64,000 bases of DNA from NCBI RefSeq assembly GCF_051622035.1, contig NC_135359.1, positions 28,363,501-28,427,500 of the forward strand, written 5' to 3'. The stretch's first letter is position 1. Each line of letters opens with the position of its first letter. The position numbers and the translations under genes were made by a program. The notes under the pieces are model-generated. The model searched no databases, was not told where the DNA came from, and saw only the letters and a program-made list of their open reading frames with translations. This document shows, piece after piece, positions 11,078 through 21,071 of this stretch. Source of the stretch: Arctopsyche grandis (Eukaryota; Arthropoda; Insecta; Trichoptera; Hydropsychidae).

Positions 11078-11374
11078 ATGCGTCGATCACTAGTGAAAGG
11101 TATTATAATAGTTTTTTAATTGTAGTAGCCGTTATTAAAATTGATTTAATTCTGAAACGTCCCTTTTGTGATTAATTTTTCAGTTGTCTTTGTATGTATT
11201 TGGTTTGTTGTCTTATTTGCAACCGCCAATGGATATAGTTGCAATAAATTCAAAGGCCCCCCCGGTCCAATCATTGCACCACCTGCTGGGCCTGTTTCTC
11301 CTCTAGCAGCACTCGCTTCACTCTTAGTAGGAAAACTGGGAAAATCGAACAGTCCCCAATTTGGACATTGTTAA
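11078..11374 (+). CDS. Small secreted Pro/Gly-rich peptide with serpin-like 5' module
   Basis: Two exons: 11078-11099 (22 nt, ATG to AAAG before GTATTATAA) and 11183-11374 (after TTTTTCAG), giving 70 residues. The start MRRSLVKVVFVCIWFVVLFA continues TANG, a signal peptide with likely cleavage after NG. The mature part of ~46 residues runs YSCNKFKGPPGPIIAPPAGP, then VSPLAALASLLVGKLGKS and ends NSPQFGHC: a proline/glycine-rich start, a short amphipathic Leu/Ala stretch, and only two cysteines, near the two ends. Exon 1 (22 nt, phase 1), the leader CACTTGAATACA and the TTATTTGCaacCGCCAATGG segment all resemble serpin A and B. AATAAA lies at 11408-11413. No known family is recognised. A decayed paralogue is at 16710-18235, which shows it was once duplicated with its neighbour. 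Confidence 0.75.
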
Positions 11375-12070
11375 ATTTTTCAGAGATAAATGTAGTTGAA
11401 AATCAAAAATAAATTACTTTTAAATTTTAAACAGGAAGCATTGTTTTAAAAGATGAGAAGCCAAAATTAAAATAACGTTGTTTTCAAAGCAACTAATTTT
11501 TAAAATTATTAATTACATTTGGTGAGTAGCTTTGAAAGTAAATGCTCTTCAACTGTACCAGAAGTCATTTCGGTAAATTATCGGTTATTTTTCTTCATGT
11601 TGATAATCAGCAGACATTTTTTTAAAATCTTATTTATGAAGCCTTATGTAAATAAATCGTTTTCTCATTAAATATTATTATATCAGTTAAATAAATCATC
11701 TTCTCATTAAATATTATTATATTTAGTTAATATATGTAAATCGCATACATACATATGTATGTCACAGACCAACTAATTCATCGTGAATTAATCGACATTG
11801 TAATTTAATGTAAAATATATTAACTTTAATAATTATAATGTGTAATTATGAACATAATTCGATCAGAAGTACATATTAAGAAAATAAATAAAATTTATTA
11901 AAATAAATAAAATTTATTAAAATATACACAATTTAAATTGTTTATTTTCATATTAACACACCAAAATAATATACATAAATATGCACACTAATACACTTTA
12001 TTTATTTATGTATTAATTCAAGATTTAATTAGTCTTAAATTATTTATGTTCCTTTTTCCGAAAATTTTAT
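11375..12070. other. Shared 3' space between the convergent peptide and serpin B genes
   Basis: Holds the 3' end of the peptide gene (AATAAA at 11408-11413) and the serpin B 3' UTR with a minus-strand AATAAA at 11998-12003, about 70 bases after the stop. Between them is AT-rich DNA that includes a directly repeated AATCATCTTCTCATTAAAT-type segment (11655-11720). The stretch 11375-11560 is also present at 18050-18235. Confidence 0.6.
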
Positions 12071-14201
12071 CTAGCGATAATAACGAGGGGAACGTTGACG
12101 GTATGGTAACCTAGGCCACCATGGAGGAAAAGTGGGTCTTGGCCTTGTTACTGGAACTTCAGTTACTAGTGGACCAGCAATCTTAGCTCCATATCTTCCC
12201 ATGAAGAGAATTTCTCCTGTGGACTTCTTGATCACAAACATAAATGGACGATCAATATTGAAAGCTCCACCTCCACGACTGACAATAGCTAAAATATTAC
12301 AATAAATTCGATATATACATATATTTATTCTTATATGTACATATACATATGCATATATTAGGATGGCTATTGATCGGGAGATTTTTCCATAAACGAATTT
12401 ATCATTCTATCGGTCTCTGATTTTAGAATCTCATATTGACGGACAAATCTCCACGTCACACATTCATATATACCTGTTGCAGCAGCTGCTGTTGTTCCTT
12501 CTTCATTTACTTCAATAAAGGCTTTCTGTAGAACTTCGGACACAGAAATTCGCTGATTTGAACTAAATATTCCTGACAAATCACCATTTGAAGAATCGAA
12601 AATTAATTTGATTCCAAGCTGAAAGTTCGATTAAAATTATAAATCTGCATATAATATTATAATATCAAAGTCAATAGTGTATTTACATTAGGTAAAACTG
12701 TTGATCGAAGATCCATTTTTGTCTCTATCTTGAATTTTGGAATTGAGATGGAAACGTTGCGTGGACTTGGCAATGCATCGAATACAACGTCTTTCAGATT
12801 TGTAGTTGCAACTTTTTCTTCCAATTTGGATAACCCTTCTATTTCTTTAGGTAAAAGTATGACCATAGACGCTTCATCTCCGGCATATGGCATTTCCAAA
12901 GCCTTAAATATATAATAAAAAAACCACTCAGTATATACCTTTAAATGTACTAAAATTGAACATTTACTTCACATATTAATATATTAATACATACTGCAGC
13001 ATCCAATGAGGGTATATCACCATATGAATAGGATGAAGTGTGACTCATCGTGTCCACTTTAATTTTGTTTCCAGAATTTAAATTGAAATTTTTCATCGAT
13101 GTTAATTTTGCATCGAATTTGGTCTTCCATGTGCCCTATGGAAATAAAGAATTAACAATTAATCAAAATATTATTTTCGAATCAATAACAAAAAATGTTT
13201 TCATGTCTAAAATCATAAATAATTTTAAAAAATGCATTCCCATTTTGTTCGGAATAAAAATTGAATTTAAATATATTGTATGATTAAAAAAAAGAATACC
13301 TTGAAATAAATTGCATTCACAAGAACCATATTTGTAAGTGGACCCAAAATAGTCGGACTAACTAAGTCTTTTATTTTACTATCGGTTTTTCCTTCAACCT
13401 GAAAACAAAAACAATATATTTTAATGAAAAAATAGTATATGTACATACATACATATGTAGATATCGTTAAAGCGAAATCAAAGTCGTTTCATACCCATGT
13501 ATTGATAGTGGAAGCTGCTTTTGTTGCATCGCCAAAGTTGATTTTTTGAACCTCGGAATTAAATATATCGACTGCTTTTTGTTGAAAATCGGACGCTAAA
13601 GTGAATCCAGGGCTATCAGGAACGTAAATTTTATTGGCAATTTTTAAAGTTATCCCTTTTACATCTTGCAATCCAGCTATAGTGGGTTTGAAAACTTCAG
13701 CACCCTAAATATATCAAAAATATAAAAATAATTGCTTTTGAATATATTTCCGAACCAAATACCCAAAATTCAACATACTGAAGTTGGCAAAAACAAGGCC
13801 GAGTTTAGTTCTTTCTGTGTATCGCCACGAGCTCCAATCGAAAGAAAACCAAGTGCAATTTGAGCCGATAGAGGAGAGCATATTGCATTGTCTTTGGGAC
13901 TTAGTGCAACGATTTCCTGAATTCAAATGAATAAATCATATATAATATCATATAATTTATATGCAAATAAAAAAATATTAAAAAATACCTTGTAGAACCG
14001 TGTCGAAAATTGGTTGATATCCTGTCCATTGACGATAGTAAATGAGACAAAAAATATAGCTAAAAATAAACCTAAAACGACATTATTAAATTACTATCAA
14101 TTTTTATATATTTTAAGTGAAATAAATGAAATTTAAGTAAAATTACCATGCTATTATATTTTTTTACTAAAAATATTACCTTTCAACAGTGATAGATGCA
14201 T
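12071..14201 (-). CDS. Serpin B, complete secreted serpin with short reactive-centre loop and basic C-terminal tail
   Basis: Nine exons join in frame: 14180-14201, 13989-14071, 13779-13916, 13495-13704, 13300-13398, 12995-13135, 12687-12902, 12474-12618 and 12071-12288, giving 423 residues with canonical GT-AG introns. [20 protein letters not shown] then VNG is the signal peptide. Serpin landmarks are [20 protein letters not shown] (~44-63), [35 protein letters not shown] and the hinge [14 protein letters not shown]. The serpin signature [11 protein letters not shown] and ILFMGRYG follow. From hinge Gly to the Phe of RPF there are only 23 positions, and the P1 area is Ser-Arg-Gly-Gly-Gly. After the normal end a ~35-residue tail rich in Pro, Arg, Trp and Tyr follows ([16 protein letters not shown], then RQRSPRYYR). 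Silkworm silk-gland serpins (16/18/22 group) are known for short loops; membership here is inferred. Confidence 0.96.
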
Positions 14202-14440
14202 TTTTACCACTTGTGTGTTCAATTGCCTCTCACCGACTAAACCAGATCGTCGTCAATACTTATGTTTATCTATATCTGCTCACATACCATATTTTAACTC
14301 AAGTAAGTAAACAAAAAACAGAATTTTCCATTTTGAAGACCAAAATTCTTTTTTTTTTTTTTTTTTAACTGATTAATTTAAATAAAACGAATATGGAAAA
14401 TTTCACCATTTTTAATATTTCACTTGAAATAAAATTCAAC
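14202..14440 (-). promoter_or_regulatory. Upstream region of serpin B
   Basis: Contains the leader block (TGTGTTCAATTG at 14214-14225 in plus orientation) and AT-rich DNA that is also found upstream of the serpin stump (22620-22870), including GGAAAATTT.ACC.TTTTTAATAT. The shared region marks the edge of the duplicated unit. A TATA-like ATATAGATAAAC occurs about 80 bases before the ATG on the minus strand; assignment is weak. Confidence 0.4.
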
Positions 14441-16025
14441 TAATGATGATTCTGTCCTGGTCTTGATCTTCTCCCTGACTTTGTGTTGAAGGGATGTGAT
14501 AGGGGCTCATGAAGCCACTCAAGTTCATTTTTAACCTTTCTTTGAAAACCTGTTCCTTCCCCGAAATGTGGAAATGTACAAAGGTAACACCAATTTTCAA
14601 AAAAGGTGATAAATATCTGGTCGAAAATTATAGACCTACATATCTCTGTTCTTTCTGCACCAGCAAATGTATTCGAAATAATTCTGCATAGATTTATTTT
14701 TAACGATTGTAGCCAATATTTGATTGATAAATTTATTATGCTTTTCTAAAGTAATTTGCAAATCTTTAGAAAATTTATTATGAATTTATTATGATTCTTC
14801 ACTACAGGTAAACGTTGTTTATACTGATTTTGAAAAGGCCATTGATAAGGTTGACCATGGCATTCTAATTCGAAAGCTTTCTAATTTTGGGTTATTTGGT
14901 AACTGAGTATGTTTTTTCACAGATTATTTGGCAAACAGAAAGCAGCATGTTTCTTGAGGTAATCATCGATCGGATGAATATCACGCTTCATCTGGTGTAC
15001 CACAAGGGTCCAACCTTGATCCATTATTGTTTCTTTTATTTGTTAATGATATTGGTATGTCGATTAATCGCTCTGGATTTCTGATTTTGTTGTCATTCCA
15101 ATTGTGTAGGATTGCAGGATGACTTAGAATTACTATCTGAATGGTCTTTAAATAATAATCGACCATTCAGCTTGACTAAATGCCATTTCCTTCTCAAGGT
15201 CTCTTTCCCCTATTGAGTTTGCCTTCGGAACTATCAGTTAACGCGAACTGACTCAACTGTTTATCTTAGTATACTGTTTAGGAGTGACTTCAAATTTTCG
15301 ACTCATATTTCAGATATGTGCTGTAGGACTACCAAAATGCTTGTATTTGTTTTTCGCAATTCTCACTACTTCCAAGATCCAAGTATAATGGTGTTACTTT
15401 ATTGTTTGCTTGTCCGGAGATTATTGGAGTTTGGGTCTGTAATTTGGAGTCCCACTGAAATGAAATTCTCTCTATTGATAGAAAGAGTTCAAAAAAAATT
15501 TCTTAGATGCCATTATAGGAAGAAATATAAATATTACCCCTATTTATTTCCCACTGCCTTTTTACGAGGTATGCTAGGCTTTGACTCACTATCTTCGAGA
15601 AGAATTATTGCCATTTCCAAATATTTCTTTGGAGTATTAAAGGTAAGAATCAACAACCCTTGATTTTATTGGAATTTAAATTTTCGGCGCCTGAATGCGG
15701 TAAAGCTTTGCGTCATCATTTACTTTTCCAACCTATTCCAGCGAAAACGTCTGCTTTCAATAACTCGTCTCTTGTAAAGGCTATCTGGTTCCTTAATGTG
15801 ATTGATGGGCATTTGGACCTATTCAATTGTCATGTTAATGAGCTGGTTAGTTTCTTGAGACTCAACACGAGACTATTTGAATGAGATGAATGATTGAAAT
15901 TTTTATTGTTATTATTTTCTTTCTTTTGTTTTGTAAAACTGGTTTGACGCTTTTGGCAATCTTTCAGGTCACACTAGTCATTTTATTGTTATTATTATTA
16001 TAAATAATAAATTAAATAAATAAAT
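14441..16025 (+). mobile_element. Degenerate LINE fragment with reverse transcriptase motifs
   Basis: Successive frames encode RT pieces: SFPEMWKCTKVTPIFKKGD...ENYRP (14560-14640), YTDFEKAIDKVDHGILIRKL (14820-14880), SSGVPQGSNLDPLLFLLFVN (14990-15055) and the C-terminal LLVRRLLEFGSVIWSPTEMK / ERVQKKFLRCHYRKKYKYYP (15400-15540). The tail is a TTATTATTATTATAAATAAT repeat (15985-16025). Frameshifts and stops abound. Probably CR1/jockey superfamily. Confidence 0.8.
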
Positions 16026-16029
16026 GTGT

Positions 16030-16670
16030 ATATGTATGTACATAGGTAATTACCACGTCTGTAACAAACGGAATATTATATATGGCATGCAGTTTTTTCA
16101 AGTTAGTATGTATGGGTGTATTATAAATTATTTTTAGGGATTTATTTTGTATTACTTGGAGCTTGGAAAGATTAGTATTCGAGGCGTTATTCCATACAGG
16201 TGAAGCATAGGTTAATAATGGTAATATGAGCGCGCGATATAATTTTATTTTATTTTGAGTTGATAAAGAACTATGGCGATTAAATATTGGATATATTGAG
16301 GATATACCAATATTGGATATATTGAGGAACGTTACTCCTAAATGTTTTATTACTGACTGCCATTTCAGACTTTCTCCAGAGGGGATTTTCAGATCTGAAC
16401 TTGGCTTATGCTTTCTAACACTAAAGAATATGGCGTCTGTTTTGGTTTGATTAATTTGAATTTTCCACTAAGTGAAGTGTTCAGTCATTGTTTTAATTGC
16501 AAATTCAAGATTTTTAAGAATAGTGTCTGGTTTTTTGCTACTTGTGAAGCAAGCGGTATCATCTGCATATAGAGCTATGTGACAGTTTTTTGGAATAGGT
16601 ATGTCATTTATATATATGGAGAACAAGAGTGGGCCAAGCAATTGGCCCAATGAAATTTTCATTTCTTCTT
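16030..16670 (-). mobile_element. Jockey-like LINE fragment, reverse transcriptase
   Basis: The minus strand encodes GQLLGPLLFSIYINDIP...HIALYADDTACFTSSKK with the catalytic YADD intact (16530-16660), then PLLTYASPVWNNASNTNL and LQVIQNKSLKIIYNTP (about 16110-16200). Another copy of the end segment lies at 26640-26745. 5' truncated at 16670, where it abuts the peptide pseudogene region. Confidence 0.85.
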
Positions 16671-16863
16671 AATAATAATGATTAGATCTTTCGAATAAAA
16701 ACTAGGGAAATTTAATGGAAGGGAAAACTACACGTGAATACATAGTAGAGGTAATATCATAATAGTTGTTATTTATATTGAATTAATTCCGAAACACCCC
16801 TATTTTAATTAATTTTCCAGTGATTTTTGTATGTTTATGCTTTGTTGTCTTATTGGAAATGAA

Positions 16864-17905
16864 TAGAGACAAGTATTTTGGGCATCTATTTTTGTCAATT
16901 TTAGCATTTTCATTTTGCATTTTAGCGTTTTAGGGCATTAAAAATGTTCAATTTTAGCATCTATTTTTCTGAAGAGTTTAATATTAAATAATAAAAAATT
17001 TCGATGAATTTTATCAAAATTTATTTACATACATATGTATATACAATTTAAAGACAACACAACAATTAAAAAATAATAGAAAAATTCAAAAATATTTTGA
17101 AATTAAAATTACAATAAAAAAAATGAATATACAAAGACAAAAAATATGAATATAAAAATATAATACCAATTAAAATTTATTAAAACTCAACATGGAGCAT
17201 ATGGAGATTTGTGCGACGATCGGTAACAATTATATTGTATTTACTAAAATACCTTTCAGCATCCACACTATTGACGGGACACCAAATAGATTTTAGGGCT
17301 GCACAACCAAACTCTTCATATTAAATTTTTGTTGCCATCAATAATAGCAATATATCCGGCGTGGATTCACTTTTTATATTCTCTATTAATTATCTAGAAA
17401 AGTGCTGATATCCTTACAAAGATTGAGTCTCTGTTAATACATTAAACAATGGCAGGTTTCTAAAAAACAAAACTGTTTTGTACCTTACACAGATGGATTG
17501 AATAGTTTATTCAATGTTTGGTGGAATAGATTTGTCTCATTTAGTCATGAATGCTAGTCTAGTTTAAAGACGCTTTTTTGAGCAGCCTTTTGGATACACA
17601 GCTCCAACAGTTCTTCTTTTGTTTACATTAGTAGACAAAAGCAGTTGCTTGGTTTCGACAGGAAAAACACCGTCTATGGTAAACTGCAAGATCTGTTTTA
17701 TCCCCTCAATTTCTTCACATAATAAATGGGCAAAGGGATATGAAGACCCTTCTAAACTGTCTATTAATTTTATAAATTTTTATGCAAATTTCACTTTTGT
17801 TTGTTATTTTAGCATCTATTCGCATATTTTACGAATTTAGCATTTACTCCGAATTTTAGCATCAATTAAGCATTAATAGCAAAATGCCCAAAATACGTGT
17901 CTCTA
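16864..17905 (-). mobile_element. hAT DNA transposon remnant inside the peptide pseudogene
   Basis: Termini TAGAGACA.GTATTTTGGGCAT (left) and its complement (right, ending 17905) form a hAT-type inverted repeat. The 8-bp flanks GAAATGAA (16856-16863) and GCAATGAA (17906-17913) match at 7 of 8 positions, as expected for a hAT target duplication. Subterminal TTTTAGCAT repeats are visible at both ends. It still encodes a transposase C-terminal fragment, and the rest of the transposase is lost. Confidence 0.85.
17180..17320 (-). pseudogene. hAT transposase C-terminal dimerisation-domain fragment
   Basis: A 46-residue frame ending in a stop reads YEEFGCAALKSIWCPVNSVD then AERYFSKYNIIVTDRRTNLH. 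The W.PV..V.AER.FS..... DRR.NL pattern is the conserved hAT C-terminal dimerisation motif. A stop precedes the frame, so only this terminal piece survives. It is a relic and not a host gene. Confidence 0.8.
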
Positions 17906-18301
17906 GCAATGAATAAAGTTCGGTGACTCCGGTCAGTGTCCATATTGTAAGGAAAAATTCGGTGAACCTTTTTCTTCTGTAGCAGCACTCATTTCAATCT
18001 TTTCATGAAAACTGGAATAATCTATGAGTCAGGAACATAGGCATTTGCTAAATTTTCCAGTAATAAATTATTAAAAATTAAAAATAATTTGTTGTTTAAA
18101 TTTACAAAAGCAATCTTTATTTTAAAAAGGTGAATTAATTTTACATTGTTTTGATAGCATCAAAAATTTTGGTCAGTTATAAATAACATTTGATGAGTAA
18201 CATTTAAATCAAATTTTCTGTATCTACACAAAGCTAGTCAAACAATCTATCAGTTACTACATATGTTTGTGTTTATTTTCATTGCAGACAAATCGTTGCA
18301 C

Positions 18302-18431
18302 ATTTTTACTTTATCTATGTACGTAGTAACAATAGATGAAGTTTTGTGATCATGCGAAAATTCGAACTCGAGATTTTGACTGATTCGAACTCAGAATCGA
18401 TCACTGATCACGTTTTCATGATCTAGAAAAA

Positions 18432-18468
<37 letters not shown>

Positions 18469-20070
18469 TGTGTGTGTGTCTGTGTGGGTGTGTATTTTGG
18501 CGATATTTTTAACACCGATAATCCTATCGAACTGAAACTTAGTATCGGTTACTGAAATTCTTATCGACACGACGCAAATTTTTTTCAAATTTTTAAGTTG
18601 ACCGGAATCGGTACCTAGCCTTATAGGTGTCCTCTTTTTTTAAGTTTTTGAATTCAATTATCTCCCAAACCACTAATTGAATCGGACTGAATTTTTTGTA
18701 AATATAATAAAAATAATAATTTTTATAACCTCATATTTTTTAAATATTTCTATCTGAACCGGAAGCAGTACTTTTACTCTAGAGAATCGAAGCATTTTAT
18801 GTTTTTTTTCAGAAACCTTTTGGTTTATTGAACTGAAATTTCATATCTAGAAGTTTAAGTTTAATACCAAGTTAATTATAAAATTTAGTTAGCATCCGTC
18901 AACCGGAAGTAGCAGTTTACTCTTGTTCAATTTTTCTTCCACTATTTTTTTTGACCCCTTAAACATGTGTGTTCGTCATAAAAAAATTCAAGTATAATTC
19001 TTGTAGCAATTTGATGAAAATGAAAAAAAATAATTAAATTTTATAAACCGGAAGTGGGATTTTTTTCACTTAGAAAGGTTGAAAATGTTGTGCCCACTAC
19101 TCTGTCCACACCCCTGAATGTATTAAGCTGAAAATTTATATTTCTATCCTTTATGTACTAACTTAGAGCTGGTAGGGTTTTGGTCAGAATTCGTAAACCG
19201 GAAGTAGTATTTTTTTTAAAAACAATATTTCATTATTTTATTTTGACCTTTTAAATTGTTTTAAGCTTCTTGATATTTAATGTGTATAATAAAAATAGTG
19301 ATTTTAAGTAAAAATAAAAAAAAATTACTTAATTTAATGAACCGGAAGTGGAATTTTTTTCCTCGTAGAAAGGTCAAAAATTGTGCCCACTACTCTGTCC
19401 GCACCCCTTAACGTATTAAGCTGAAAATTTATATTTCTATCCTTTATGTACTAACTTAGAGCTGGTAGGGTTTTGGTCAGAATTTGTAAACCGGAAGTAG
19501 TATTTTTTTTAAAAACAATATTTCATTATTTTTCCATTATTTTATTTTGACCTTTAAAATTGATTTAAGCTTCTTGATATTTAATGTGTATAATAAAAAT
19601 AGTGATTTTAAGTAAAAATAAAAATAAATTACTTAATTTAATGAACCGGAAGTGGAATTTTTTTCCTCGTAGAAAGGTCAAAAATGTTGTGCCCACTACT
19701 CTGTCCGCACCCCTTAACGTATTAAGCTGAAAATTTATATTTCTATCCTTTATGTACTAACTTAGAGCTGGTAGGGTTTTGGTCAGAATTTGTAAACCGG
19801 AAGTAGTATTTTTTTTTTAAACAATATTTCATTATTTTATTTTGACCTTTAAAATTATTTTTATTTTCTTGATATTTAATGAGTATAATACTGATAGTGA
19901 TTTTTAGTAATAAAAAAAATTTGAACAAAATCTGATAACCGGAAGTAGATCTTTTGTTTTGTGCAAGTTTCCATACATTTGCGCTCAATTTGTATCGCTA
20001 TCATAGTCATCAGTTCAATATCGAATTTTGTTTTGTAACCTTCTTATATTCATCAAATACATAGATAAAG
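18302..20070 (+). repeat. ACCGGAAGT-array interspersed repeat, copy 2 (longest)
   Basis: Begins ATTTTTACTTTATCTATGTA and ends with an inverted version, ACATAGATAAAG (20059-20070). A GT microsatellite sits at about 18433-18492. ACCGGAA.. motifs occur at 18601, 18758, 18902, 19047, 19197, 19341, 19490, 19645, 19796 and 19938: ten sites 142-157 bases apart. From 19047 on, two monomer types alternate, giving a ~300-bp higher-order unit. No protein is encoded. Confidence 0.8.
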
Positions 20071-20444
20071 TCATGGGTTGGTCACACCCGAATTTTTTTC
20101 TTAATACTTATAACTTTGAGCCTTCATACTCCGGAGAGTGTGATATAGACCCGCCATCGTCCCCTTTTTATTACATACCTGCTTTTAGCTTCACTTACGA
20201 TTACAATTCAGGAAAAAAATTGCCTCTTATCCGATCGTTTTCATACTTTGCCATTTTGCTCATTTTGGTCGTCAATATAAGTAAACGTATCCTCCGCCAT
20301 TACGATGAAGAAAAAAAATTGGTTTTAGACGCGTTTGAAATTTGAATTTCTGAAAAGTGCCTGACGTTTATCCAGTTTTTAGTTTTAAACATAGATGGCG
20401 GTACTAAAATAAAATTATTGGTATTTTTATTCAAAATAATAATT
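20071..20444. other. Low-copy segment between repeat copies
   Basis: A 105-codon open frame (20028-20345) covers part of this stretch but has no recognisable domain. A related sequence appears in reverse at about 30600-30700 (CAAAATGGCAAAGTATGAAA), so this is more likely part of an interspersed repeat than a gene. Confidence 0.4.
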
Positions 20445-20870
20445 TTATTCATACTCCTCCGGCTGCAAATGTGGCTTATAGTAATTCTCCCATTCCTCGT
20501 GGCCTCCGTTTCTTAAATTCACTGGATGGTGCCATTGACATTTGTCATATCTCTCGTCATTTTCTGCACCACTTCCTAAGTTACGGAAGTCGCCATCAAT
20601 TAGAACGGTTCAGTTGATCAGTTAAGAACTTTTAAGAATTTATTTTGGCATATTTATTTATTTTTCTTTTCTTCTATTTATTTCACTTGTATTTCATGTA
20701 CTTACATACATACTTGTATTTCATATACTTCGACTTATTTTACTTGAACTTCATGTTTTACTTGTATTTCATGTACCCTTTCTTAATCTTTTTAGCACAC
20801 TCGTTGCTTTGGAGCAATCTGTTAGACGAGTGTGCTTGATTAATCGATGTCTTATAAAATAAAATAAAAA
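20445..20870 (+). mobile_element. LINE 3'-end fragment with A-rich tail
   Basis: Plus strand reads NSPIPRGLRFLNSL at about 20490-20530, resembling the C-terminal block of CR1/jockey-type polyproteins, then a TTTATTT-rich 3' region and a tail TAAAATAAAATAAAAAAA (20853-20870). It is inserted into sequence of the ACCGGAAGT family, which resumes after the tail. Confidence 0.5.
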
Positions 20871-21071
20871 AAATTAATCCGACAAACGGAAATAAAACTT
20901 TTGTTTAATGTGAGTTCCTCTACATTAGCGCTAAAACTTGTACGAAAATGTTCTCATAGCTAGTATGTGTGAATATGCATGTATGCATCATTATATACAA
21001 ATGTAAGCAGAATTTTGATTTTTTACACTTCTATTCCTCAAATATGTAAAGTAAAGGGTTGGTCACATACA

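Larger units (their letters stand above)
16710..18235 (+). pseudogene. Dead paralogue of the small peptide gene, split by a hAT element
   Basis: Aligns with 11060-11560. The intron (GTAATATCATAATAGTTG... to TTTTCCAG at 16820) and the signal-peptide exon (ATTTTTGTATGTTTATGCTT then TGTTGTCTTATTGG) are clear. The region of the ATG reads ACACGTGAATACATAG, so the start codon is lost. A 1042-bp hAT element (16864-17905) sits in the exon. Beyond it the coding end (GCAGCACTCATTTCAATCTT at about 17982) and 3' flank (AAATAATTTGTTGTTTAAAT) continue to about 18235. Frame is lost throughout. Confidence 0.8.

Noticed and set aside
12421..12473. Extension of serpin B exon 8 into [13 protein letters not shown]...
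   Set aside because: This is intron read-through; the GTATAT donor at 12472-12473 and exact phase match with exon 9 restore the serpin signature.
12730..12915. Plus-strand frame across a serpin exon
   Set aside because: Antisense shadow of serpin B exon 7.
18391..18588. Thr-His repeat frame
   Set aside because: Translation of the GT/CA microsatellite within the ACCGGAAGT repeat.
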